Position numbers and translations under genes: made by a program. A DNA stretch of 64,000 nucleotides from Saprospiraceae bacterium. Its GTDB lineage: Bacteria > Bacteroidota > Bacteroidia > Chitinophagales > Saprospiraceae. Below the pieces are notes generated by a model. The model was not told the origin of the DNA. It searched no databases and worked only from the letters and a program-made list of their open reading frames with translations. Each line of letters opens with the position of its first letter. Position 1 is the stretch's first letter. Positions 1 to 7,113 of this stretch are shown piece after piece. The stretch is from positions 620,001 to 684,000 of the forward strand of contig JADJNW010000001.1 in assembly GCA_016714085.1 (NCBI GenBank). Direction: 5' to 3'.

Positions 1-1133
1 GCCGTAAGCATTGGGCATGAAGGGTTTGCCGCTTTTGAGCTCGATGATCGCGGACTGATCTTCGGATTGGTAAAAAATATCGAGTCGCCCCTGCAAACCG
101 TGGGTTTCAGAGTAAAAAGTCGGTTCGAGAAAGCAATTTTCAATAGCAATATTTTGTTCGGCTAAATCCTGTTTGACCAATTTTTCAGATTGATAAAATG
201 CAATTGGCTGGTCTGTTGGATTTCTCTAATTTCCGTATTATCAAAAAGCGAAAATGATAAAGGATTGATTTGAAACACTTTAGGAAAGAGTTCTTTGAAG
301 GCCCAATCGGATTTGTGCATCAATTCATCCAGAAAAAAATTGGCAATATTCCCTAAAGCCAAATGCTTGCTGCTGTCAAAGGGCAAAAATTTCTTTAGCA
401 AATGTAAAAACGGCTCTGGCTGTGTCTCGCGGAAACATTCGGCTACAGCCGACACATCCATGAGATAATCAGGCTCTACGACAAATGCTTTGGGGCGATA
501 AATGCCTGCCGTATCTATCTCCACATCCAGTAAATTCAGCGTAATTGGAAAACCAAACACCTTGCGAATCGCAGCTATGGTCGGGTCGAAATTCTCATTA
601 TGCTCCGGTAAGCCATATTGAATTCGGATCGTCGCTTCGGGTTGATCTTCTACTTTGGCAATCAATTGATTATGCTCAGAATCGTCGGATAAAGCAACCG
701 CGCGAATCTTGGGACGGAAGGCACGAACTTCCGCCGGACGGAAAGGAACTGCCCAATTTTCAGGAATAATCCCTTGTAAATCAGCAAGAACCGGTGTTTC
801 AAATAAAGCAGCGATGGTTTCGGCTATCACCTTCAATCCCAGTTCATAGACTTTTTCATCCGTATTTTTATTTTGCAAAACATGCTCCGCTTGTCGCCGA
901 AAAGTGTGAATGTAGAACTGGAGTTTTTTATCGAAATGATACTGATGCGAAACGTAAGCAATCCGCGCAAAAAGCGTTGAAAATTGTAGGCGTTCCTGTT
1001 TGGTAACCTCCATAAATAGCACTTGCAATAAACGATACAAGGCCTCCACTTTACCCAGTAAGGGCAGTGCTTCATTTTGTGCAATTTTCCAGATTTCGCG
1101 ATAGAAAAGCTTTGCCAGCGCTTCGTTCTTCAT
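1..1133 (-). CDS. Cas4/Dna2-like PD-(D/E)XK nuclease, partial and frameshifted
   Basis: The gene runs off the left edge. The first ~310 codons form a helical region I do not recognise. Near 195-198 the frame breaks at a run of four A's (T's in the coding sense). Adding one base there lets translation continue to position 1 with FYQSEKLVKQDLAEQN and then GLQGRLDIFY and IIELKSGKPF. That pattern (G-x-x-G-R-x-D, then E-L-K) is the metal-binding core of Cas4/RecB/Dna2-type nucleases. Proteins of this build usually carry a superfamily 1 helicase after the nuclease; that part would lie outside the window. I chose the ATG at 1133 because the upstream ATG at 1181 lies inside a hairpin. Seen: the nuclease motifs and the frame break. 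Inferred: a Dna2-like helicase-nuclease role in DNA repair. Confidence 0.6.
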
Positions 1134-1154
1134 GCAATGATCGTACATTTTAAA

Positions 1155-1183
1155 GTGTGCCACATTTTGGAAATGCGGCACAC
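1155..1183. promoter_or_regulatory. 13-bp hairpin in the nuclease leader
   Basis: GTGTGCCACATTT at 1155-1167 and AAATGCGGCACAC at 1171-1183 pair with one G-T wobble around a 3-base loop. It sits just upstream of the chosen start of the minus-strand nuclease gene and in the divergent gap to rnhA. It could be a leader hairpin or a symmetric operator; no U-tract follows, so a terminator is less likely. Confidence 0.35.
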
Positions 1184-1308
1184 CCTTTCAGGCTAAGTTA
1201 GCAGTTTTTTTGCAATCAACTGTTCGCTTGATTGAGCATTATCTTAAAGGTAAATAATTGGGATTTATTCAACAGAAGCCCGATGTTTGTAGCTTATAAA
1301 AAAATCAA

Positions 1309-1935
1309 ATGGCAAAAAAGCAGAAATATTATGTGGTTTGGCAAGGCGCAGAGCCCGGCATTTACAATAGCTGGGCGGCGTGTCAGGCACAAATTAAAGG
1401 TTATCCTAATGCGAAATATAAAGCTTTCAATAGTAAAGCCGAGGCAGAAGCTGCATTTCATGGGGATTATGATGATAATATTACCAGAAAAGTAAGTACG
1501 CCAATCGTGTTGAGTGAAGACATGGAAAAAGACATCGTTTGGGATAGCATCAGTGTGGACGCGGCTTGCAGCGGGAATCCCGGCGTGATGGAGTATCAAG
1601 GTGTAGATACAAAGACTAAATTTCAATTTTTTCATAAAAAATTTGATCTGGGGACGAATAATATTGGAGAGTTTTTAGCTCTCGTTCATGCCTTGGCGAT
1701 GTTCAAAAAAGAAGGCAAGGATACGCCGATTTACACCGATTCGCGCAATGCAATGAAATGGGTACGCGAGAAAAAATGCAAAACCACGCTGGTGCGCAAT
1801 GCCAAGACCGAGATCGTTTGGCAATTGATCGAACGCGCTGAAAAATGGCTGCAAAGCAATACTTATCCCAATAAAATCCTGAAATGGGAAACCGAAAAAT
1901 GGGGCGAAATTCCTGCTGATTTTGGGCGGAAATAA
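1309..1935 (+). CDS. rnhA: Ribonuclease HI with N-terminal hybrid-binding domain
   Basis: This enzyme cleaves the RNA strand of RNA-DNA hybrids in the cytoplasm, removing primers and R-loops. Residues 5-50 (KYYVVWQGAEPGIYNSW) are the caulimovirus-viroplasmin-like hybrid-binding domain found in eukaryotic-type RNase H1 and many Bacteroidota enzymes. Residues 80-208 form the RNase H domain. The four acidic catalytic residues are visible: D84 in SVDAACSGNPG, E121 in NNIGEFLAL, D144 in IYTDSRNA, and D204 in PADFGRK. The length of 208 residues is normal for the two-domain form. It stands alone, divergent from the nuclease gene at the left edge and convergent with the gene at 1986. Confidence 0.94.
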   Translation: MAKKQKYYVVWQGAEPGIYNSWAACQAQIKGYPNAKYKAFNSKAEAEAAFHGDYDDNITRKVSTPIVLSEDMEKDIVWDSISVDAACSGNPGVMEYQGVDTKTKFQFFHKKFDLGTNNIGEFLALVHALAMFKKEGKDTPIYTDSRNAMKWVREKKCKTTLVRNAKTEIVWQLIERAEKWLQSNTYPNKILKWETEKWGEIPADFGRK

Positions 1936-1939
1936 TCTT

Positions 1940-1978
1940 GTTATTGGTTATTAGGAATTGCTACAGATAACCGATAAC
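1940..1978. repeat. Inverted pair of heptamer repeats, possible terminator
   Basis: Two GTTATTR heptamers at 1940-1953 face two GATAACM heptamers at 1965-1978, giving an imperfect 14-bp stem between the convergent genes rnhA and the one ending at 1986. It belongs to the same 7-bp-period class of repeats seen elsewhere in the window and may serve as a bidirectional terminator. Confidence 0.4.
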
Positions 1979-1985
1979 ATTATAT

Positions 1986-2999
1986 TTATAATTGCCCGAG
2001 GGTTATAACTTTATAATTATTCATTTTTTCAAGATAGCGTTTTACAGGCTCAACGTGCGCTGCACCAAAAAACACGATTACCTTCTGAGTGTCAGTGCTT
2101 TGAATCGTTTGCGCAATGCGATTTGCCATTTCCTGATTACGCTTTTCCCAAAGCGCAATTAAATATTTGGTTCGTTTTGATTTGGAATATTTTACAGGCG
2201 CATCATCAAATAATTCTTGAAATCGCTGCCGAAAATCAGCAGAATTGATATATTCAATCACTTCATTACCAGTCATTTCTGTCATCAATCGCTTTTCTTT
2301 TTTATACATTTTAAGCAGTTTGAAAACCTTGAAATTAAAAACCAGTCGCCAAGCTAATTTCTTGCCTTCTTTCGCAAATTCGGCGTCGTCCGAGCGTTCA
2401 TCAATATTATATAAATATAAATGATTTAATGCCTTAGCTACTGGAAATATAATATGGCCATATTCTGTTTTTGCCTGATACAGTGCAGTGCGTTCATGGA
2501 TTTTGGAAAGTGCAAAAGTCGAGTTTAATTCTTTATCAGATTGTAAATCAGGATGTTGCTTTAGTTGTTGACTTAATACAAACCAATGATAATAAGCATT
2601 CCAGAAATCATGATTCGCATATAATGCATTCGCCAATTGAGAATGATATATCATGTTATTGGTATCCAATTTTAATTTTTCATGATATTCTTTAATAAAT
2701 ATTGTAATATCTTGAGCCTGCCAGCCTTTTTCTTGCCGAAGTTGCTTTGCTGTTTCGATACTGCTAGAGCGCACCGCTTGCAAACTTAAAGTATCCCAGG
2801 TTGGAATGGATTCGATGCAAATAACATCTGGCTGGAAAGCAATTAATTTTTGCCGAAGTGGCTCAAACACAGCGCTTGTCGAGTCTTCAAAAGCGTGAAC
2901 CGTACCAACCAGCAAAATGGTGGTTTGGCTTGTCAAAATATGGAGCCAGAATACGAGTAAAATCAGGGAGATTGTTAATTTCGTGCGACGAGTGATCAT
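1986..2999 (-). CDS. Exported TraB/GumN-superfamily (DUF5694-like) protein
   Basis: A 337-residue protein starting at MITRRTKLTISL, with a hydrophobic export signal over residues 7-24. I prefer this start to the longer frame because the extra upstream residues would overlap the divergent gene. Immediately after the signal comes ILLVGTVHAF with H35, followed by PDVICIES. Near the C-terminus is VIVFFGAAHVEPVKRYL. The paired G-x-x-H motifs flanking a helical middle are typical of the TraB/PrgY/GumN/Tiki superfamily, and the spacing fits the Bacteroidota DUF5694 family. These are proposed metal-dependent hydrolases, but no substrate can be inferred here. The middle (residues ~120-200) is helical and TPR-like. 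It is divergent from the LytTR regulator at 3097, with ~97 bp between the starts. Confidence 0.65.
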   Translation of the reverse strand: MITRRTKLTISLILLVFWLHILTSQTTILLVGTVHAFEDSTSAVFEPLRQKLIAFQPDVICIESIPTWDTLSLQAVRSSSIETAKQLRQEKGWQAQDITIFIKEYHEKLKLDTNNMIYHSQLANALYANHDFWNAYYHWFVLSQQLKQHPDLQSDKELNSTFALSKIHERTALYQAKTEYGHIIFPVAKALNHLYLYNIDERSDDAEFAKEGKKLAWRLVFNFKVFKLLKMYKKEKRLMTEMTGNEVIEYINSADFRQRFQELFDDAPVKYSKSKRTKYLIALWEKRNQEMANRIAQTIQSTDTQKVIVFFGAAHVEPVKRYLEKMNNYKVITLGQL

Positions 3000-3096
3000 A
3001 AGATTTTCTTTTTCAAACAAATGTAAACCCGACTGCAACAGCGAAAAAGCTGCATTGCGCGAATCAGGGATTTCTATGCCTGAAACCTGTAACGCT

Positions 3097-4023
3097 ATGA
3101 AATCTAAGCCAACCAACTCAAAAGAAATCATTGAATTGGACTTCTCGTGGTTGAGGAAACCTTCTACCATTGTGCTGGCGACTGGGATTAGTGTCTTGAT
3201 TTATACGCTTTATTCTCTGGCGAATCCTGCTCAAACGTTTTGGAGTGATAATCAAAAGATTAATTGGTCATTTGCTATTCGGCATTTAGTTGTGGACATT
3301 TTTGCTATCGAATTAATTACATTTTATATTTTGATTTACAGTTTGTTATGGTTTATTAAAATTTTTAAACTCCACAAAACCATCCCTACCACCAAAGCGA
3401 TATTGAAATACGAAGCAATGTTTTTGCCTTTATTTTTAGGCATTTTCTTTGTTTTTAATCCTATTACCCAAAGCGTTCGCTACTGGTATTTTTACTTCCC
3501 CAACTGGTATCCTGATATTTATTTTGCAGAATATTTTTATAGCCTGCAACTTTATTTACTTTATCTTACACCAATTACATTGGTCGGTTATACACTTTTA
3601 AATATTACTTTATTCAAAGCTTTATCGAACAGAACAAATTATTATACCGATATAAAATTAGTGCAAAATAAGAAGCATTACTTATTGTGTTTCAATGAAA
3701 AAGGAGAGAAATGGATTGAATACGATGAGATTCAATGGTTCTTTACAGCACATCGAAAATATTATGTAGCAACTGCAAAAGGAATCTTTCAGGTAAGAAA
3801 AAAACTAAATGAATTAGAGAAAGAACTTGCTGAAAATCAATTTTTTAGAATCAATCGCAAAGTGATTGTAAATCTGAAATATGTCGATAATTATTCCTTT
3901 TGGGAAAATGAAAAATACATTTTACGCATGAATGATTCAGCATATACCGAGTTTGTTATGCCGCGAGATCGCATTGTCCATTTGAAGAAACAAATGGGCA
4001 CTTCAGCTAAAGAAATACCATAA
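3097..4023 (+). CDS. Membrane-anchored LytTR-domain transcription regulator
   Basis: A 308-residue regulator. Residues ~20-190 carry about four hydrophobic membrane segments (for example VLATGISVLIYTLYSLA and FLPLFLGIFFVFNP). Residues ~205-300 form a LytTR DNA-binding domain with the family signature FFRINRKVIVNLKYVDNY. There is no receiver domain, so the membrane part presumably senses the signal directly and replaces a separate kinase. I took the ATG at 3097; the ATG at 3076 is an alternative. The stop codon abuts the stop of the convergent def gene with no gap. It is divergent from the exported protein at 2999, which it may regulate; that link is inferred from position only. Confidence 0.82.
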   Translation: MKSKPTNSKEIIELDFSWLRKPSTIVLATGISVLIYTLYSLANPAQTFWSDNQKINWSFAIRHLVVDIFAIELITFYILIYSLLWFIKIFKLHKTIPTTKAILKYEAMFLPLFLGIFFVFNPITQSVRYWYFYFPNWYPDIYFAEYFYSLQLYLLYLTPITLVGYTLLNITLFKALSNRTNYYTDIKLVQNKKHYLLCFNEKGEKWIEYDEIQWFFTAHRKYYVATAKGIFQVRKKLNELEKELAENQFFRINRKVIVNLKYVDNYSFWENEKYILRMNDSAYTEFVMPRDRIVHLKKQMGTSAKEIP

Positions 4024-4581
4024 TTATTTACCAATAAATTTTAATTTATACTCGGCTTTTACCTTGCCTTTGCGGATGTCTTCGAGCTTGCGACGCACCA
4101 GGCGCTTCTTCACTGGTTTCAAATGTTCTACAAATAAAACGCCGTCAATGTGATCGTATTCGTGCTGAATAACACGTGCATTGACGCCAATGAATGTTTC
4201 TTCCTGTGTCTGAAAATTTTCATCCAGCCAGCGCAAACGCAATGTTGGCGGGCGATCCACGTCACCGCGTACTTCCGGTATGCTCAGGCAGCCTTCCTCG
4301 TAAGCCCAGGGTTCGCCTTTTTCTTCTACTTTATGGGCATTGATAAAAACCCGCTTGATGCCTTCTGCTTTTTTATCTTCATCCTTGATCTGGATGGTAT
4401 CGATTACAAACAAACGAATAGAAAGCCCCACCTGAGGCGCAGCCAACCCGACGCCACTAGCATTATACATGGTTTCCCACATATCAACAATAAGTTCGGG
4501 TAAATTAGGGTAATCGGGCTCAATATCCTTGGCTACTTGTTTCAATACGGGTTGACCGTAGGCATAAATCGGCAAAATCAT
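4024..4581 (-). CDS. def: Peptide deformylase
   Basis: Removes the N-formyl group from nascent proteins in the cytoplasm, an essential step before methionine removal. All three motifs are intact: GVGLAAPQ at residues 43-50, EGCLS at 96-100 with the metal ligand C98, and HEYDH at 140-144 with two histidine ligands and the catalytic glutamate. At 185 residues it is a normal type I enzyme. Its start lies 15 bp downstream of the ruvX stop, so the two probably form one minus-strand operon. Confidence 0.96.
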   Translation of the reverse strand: MILPIYAYGQPVLKQVAKDIEPDYPNLPELIVDMWETMYNASGVGLAAPQVGLSIRLFVIDTIQIKDEDKKAEGIKRVFINAHKVEEKGEPWAYEEGCLSIPEVRGDVDRPPTLRLRWLDENFQTQEETFIGVNARVIQHEYDHIDGVLFVEHLKPVKKRLVRRKLEDIRKGKVKAEYKLKFIGK

Positions 4582-4596
4582 GTTTTTCTTATACTT

Positions 4597-4959
4597 TTAA
4601 ATTCTATGGCCAAGATAATCCTGCAAAATCAATACGGCGCTTATTTTATCTATCAATGCTTTATCGCGGCGCTTTTTCTTCTTTATACCGCTTTGCAAAA
4701 TTATTTTTTTAGCATCCTGAGACGTAAAACGTTCATCCTGGCTGACAATTTCTATCGTTGGAAAAAGCGACCTCAGTTTTTCCTTGAATTCCTCCACTTG
4801 CGGCGCTATCTGTGCAGGCGTATCATCCAAATGCATCGGCTCGCCCACTACAATTTTCTCCACTTCTTCCGAAGCAATATAATTTTTCAAGTACTCCAAC
4901 ACTTCGGGAGTGGGGATAGTTTCCAGAGCGTTCACGATAATCTGCAAAGGATCGGTCAC
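4597..4959 (-). CDS. ruvX: Holliday junction resolvase-like RuvX/YqgF, 5' end unclear
   Basis: RuvX/YqgF is an RNase H-fold nuclease linked to rRNA maturation and Holliday junction cleavage. The recognisable part runs from VTDPLQIIVNALETIP through IVVGEPMHLDD, the conserved SQDERFTSQDAKKII, and the C-terminal RRDKALIDKISAVLILQDYL with its catalytic aspartate. In frame upstream the sequence reads IKRTGIAV, the usual continuation of strand 1, but the expected AIDFG segment with the first catalytic aspartate and a start codon cannot be read. The nearest usable start is the GTG at 4959, giving 120 residues against the usual ~135-140. Several small indels between 4975 and 5020 would explain this. 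It is followed by def. Confidence 0.78.
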   Translation of the reverse strand: MTDPLQIIVNALETIPTPEVLEYLKNYIASEEVEKIVVGEPMHLDDTPAQIAPQVEEFKEKLRSLFPTIEIVSQDERFTSQDAKKIILQSGIKKKKRRDKALIDKISAVLILQDYLGHRI

Positions 4960-5266
4960 TGCAATCCCCGTGCGTTTGATAGAAATTATGTGAACAAAAA
5001 AATTCGGTGAGCAAAGATAAAAAAAAAGTTGCCAGGTGTTCGCCGAAGCGAGCTTTTCCTGACAACCGTTCCCCCTTACTTAAATCTTAAGTACCTAAAA
5101 AATTTTTCTCTACGAAGGACAAAAATATATACTTTTGAAGTACTTTTTCCAAAATTAGTGACAAATGGTTAATTGAGGTTGATGAAAATCATTATTTCTA
5201 ATACAAGTGTAAATTTAAAGGTATTCTTGGCAAAACTCCAAATATTTTATTTAACTTTTATGTAAA

Positions 5267-5641
5267 TTATATAATATCTAAAAAAGGCAGTAATTTTTCT
5301 TTGTATATACGGCCTAACGGTAAGTTTGTTTCACCAATTCTCACAATATTTTCTTTCGTATCAACAATTTCTATAAACTGTAATTGTACGATATAGCTTT
5401 TGTGTATCTGTACGAAATATTTGCAAGAAAGTTTCGTGGTAAGTTTTTTCATTGAAATTTTCACTGCATGTTTCTTTTGGAGGGTATGAATGTAGCAATA
5501 GTTGCCATCGGCATTGACCCACAGGATATCAGCTACATTGACCCTTGTCAATAAATTATTTGTGCGAATGAAAAAATAACCTTGCTCCGATTTTTCCAGC
5601 ATCGCCTCACCGAATTCAATCGTTGTGTCCACGACGGTCAT
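5267..5641 (-). CDS. Small LytTR DNA-binding protein
   Basis: A 124-residue protein consisting essentially of one LytTR domain (from YFFIRTNNLLTRVNVADILWV to the C-terminus, with FVQIHKSYIVQLQFIEIVD as the signature). There is no receiver domain and no membrane segment. Such stand-alone LytTR proteins are common in Bacteroidota and usually act as local regulators. The gap between it and ruvX holds the palindrome TACTTAA-ATC-TTAAGTA at 5077-5093, which could be an operator, although nothing ties it to this protein. Its target is unknown. Confidence 0.8.
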   Translation of the reverse strand: MTVVDTTIEFGEAMLEKSEQGYFFIRTNNLLTRVNVADILWVNADGNYCYIHTLQKKHAVKISMKKLTTKLSCKYFVQIHKSYIVQLQFIEIVDTKENIVRIGETNLPLGRIYKEKLLPFLDII

Positions 5642-5869
5642 GTTAAATTTGTTTTTGTAAACTGGTGTTTCTACTTCCTGCCTTGTCGTAATTTTTGTGT
5701 TATTCTTTTGACGAACAAAAAACGAAAAGTCACTTTTTACTTCTGAAAAGAAATAAATTTTGCAATAAATCAGAATTGCCGCAATATTTAGCTTGGAAAA
5801 GCAATCTTTTGTAAAATGCTGCTCACAGTATGGCTGATCTTTCTATTTTCGCCAATAAAAATCTGAAAA

Positions 5870-7063
5870 ATGAAAACAAATATTATGCCACTAAAAGGTG
5901 CTATTCAACATTATCATTGGGGTGGCTATGAATATATTCCTAATTTGTTACATATTGATAATCAAAATAATCAGCCTTTCGCCGAGCTTTGGATGGGGGC
6001 GCATCCTTCTGCACCGTCTATTGTAAAAGAGCATGGAACCGAAACACCCTTGGATGCCTGGATTAGTCAGGCTCCGGAAACGATTCTGGGAACAAGTGTC
6101 GCCCAAGAATTTCAAAATCGTTTGCCTTTTTTATTTAAAGTGTTGGATGTATCCAAAATGCTATCCATTCAGGCGCATCCTACGAAAAAGCAAGCAGAGG
6201 AAGGCTTTCAGCGTGAAAACAAAGAAGGCATTCCGCTCAATGCACCGCATCGAAATTATAAAGACGATAACCACAAGCCTGAGATTATGGTCGCTTTGAC
6301 CGATTTTTGGCTACTGCATGGATTTAAGTCGATGGAAGCAATGCAAGTTGCTATTCGTGCTGTGCCTGAATTTTATCCTTTACAATCAATAGTTAATCAA
6401 AGTAATATATATGAGCTATACGAATATATAATGAAAATGCCTCAAGTGGAGGTGGATGCTATGCTAAAACCTTTGCAACAGCGCTTGAATGCTGAAAATC
6501 CTGATAAAAACACACCCAATTATTGGGCGAAGCGCGCCTTTGAAGACTTTCCGCCGCAAGATGGGCATTTTGATAGAGGCATTTTTTCAATTTACTTTTT
6601 TAATCTGGTACACTTGCAACCTGGTGAGGGCATCTTTCAAGGAGCAGGCATTCCTCATGCCTATTTGGAAGGTGTAAATGTGGAATTGATGTCCAATTCT
6701 GATAATGTTTTTAGAGGCGGTTTGACCAATAAACACGTGGATGTGCCGGAATTGCTCAAGAGTTTAGTTTTTGAACCCGTGAATCCCCAAATCCTTAGCG
6801 GAGCAGTCATTTCAGATACGGAATCGGTGTACCGAACGCCTGCACCTGATTTTGAATTGCGAAAAATCGAAGTGGATCAGCAGCATTCGCATCATTGCCA
6901 GCAAGCAGCCGCGCCGGAGATCCTAATTGTATTGGAAGGTGAAGTATTGGTCAATGAAGTACATCGTTTTAAGAAAGGCGACATCTTTTTTGTTCCGGCA
7001 GGCATCGGTTATACTATTCAAACGGAAGAAGCTTCGATCTTATTCAAAGCGAGTGTTCCTTAA
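5870..7063 (+). CDS. manA: Mannose-6-phosphate isomerase, class I
   Basis: Interconverts mannose-6-phosphate and fructose-6-phosphate, feeding GDP-sugar and glycan synthesis. The zinc ligands of type I phosphomannose isomerases are visible: Q101 and H103 in LSIQAHPTKKQAE, E138 in HKPEIMVAL, and H263 in GAGIPHAYLEG. The signature ends with SDNVFRGGLTNKHVDVPEL, containing the catalytic R282. At 397 residues it is of normal length. A C-terminal cupin half (residues ~315-397) is present. It stands alone on the plus strand and is followed by a strong shared terminator. Confidence 0.95.
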   Translation: MKTNIMPLKGAIQHYHWGGYEYIPNLLHIDNQNNQPFAELWMGAHPSAPSIVKEHGTETPLDAWISQAPETILGTSVAQEFQNRLPFLFKVLDVSKMLSIQAHPTKKQAEEGFQRENKEGIPLNAPHRNYKDDNHKPEIMVALTDFWLLHGFKSMEAMQVAIRAVPEFYPLQSIVNQSNIYELYEYIMKMPQVEVDAMLKPLQQRLNAENPDKNTPNYWAKRAFEDFPPQDGHFDRGIFSIYFFNLVHLQPGEGIFQGAGIPHAYLEGVNVELMSNSDNVFRGGLTNKHVDVPELLKSLVFEPVNPQILSGAVISDTESVYRTPAPDFELRKIEVDQQHSHHCQQAAAPEILIVLEGEVLVNEVHRFKKGDIFFVPAGIGYTIQTEEASILFKASVP

Positions 7064-7064
7064 A

Positions 7065-7097
7065 AAAGAGCTCTATGGGTTTGACATAGAGCTCTTT
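7065..7097. terminator. Bidirectional terminator between manA and the OMP gene
   Basis: A perfect 13-bp inverted repeat, AAAGAGCTCTATG (7065-7077) and CATAGAGCTCTTT (7085-7097), encloses a 7-base loop. The arms end in A/T runs, so it can terminate both manA and the convergent minus-strand gene ending at 7114. Confidence 0.85.
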
Positions 7098-7113
7098 ATA
7101 TATACTTATTTTG

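Noticed and set aside
5077..5093. Palindrome TACTTAA-ATC-TTAAGTA as a confirmed LytTR operator
   Set aside because: LytTR sites are usually direct repeats and there is only one copy; kept only as a remark under the nearby LytTR gene.
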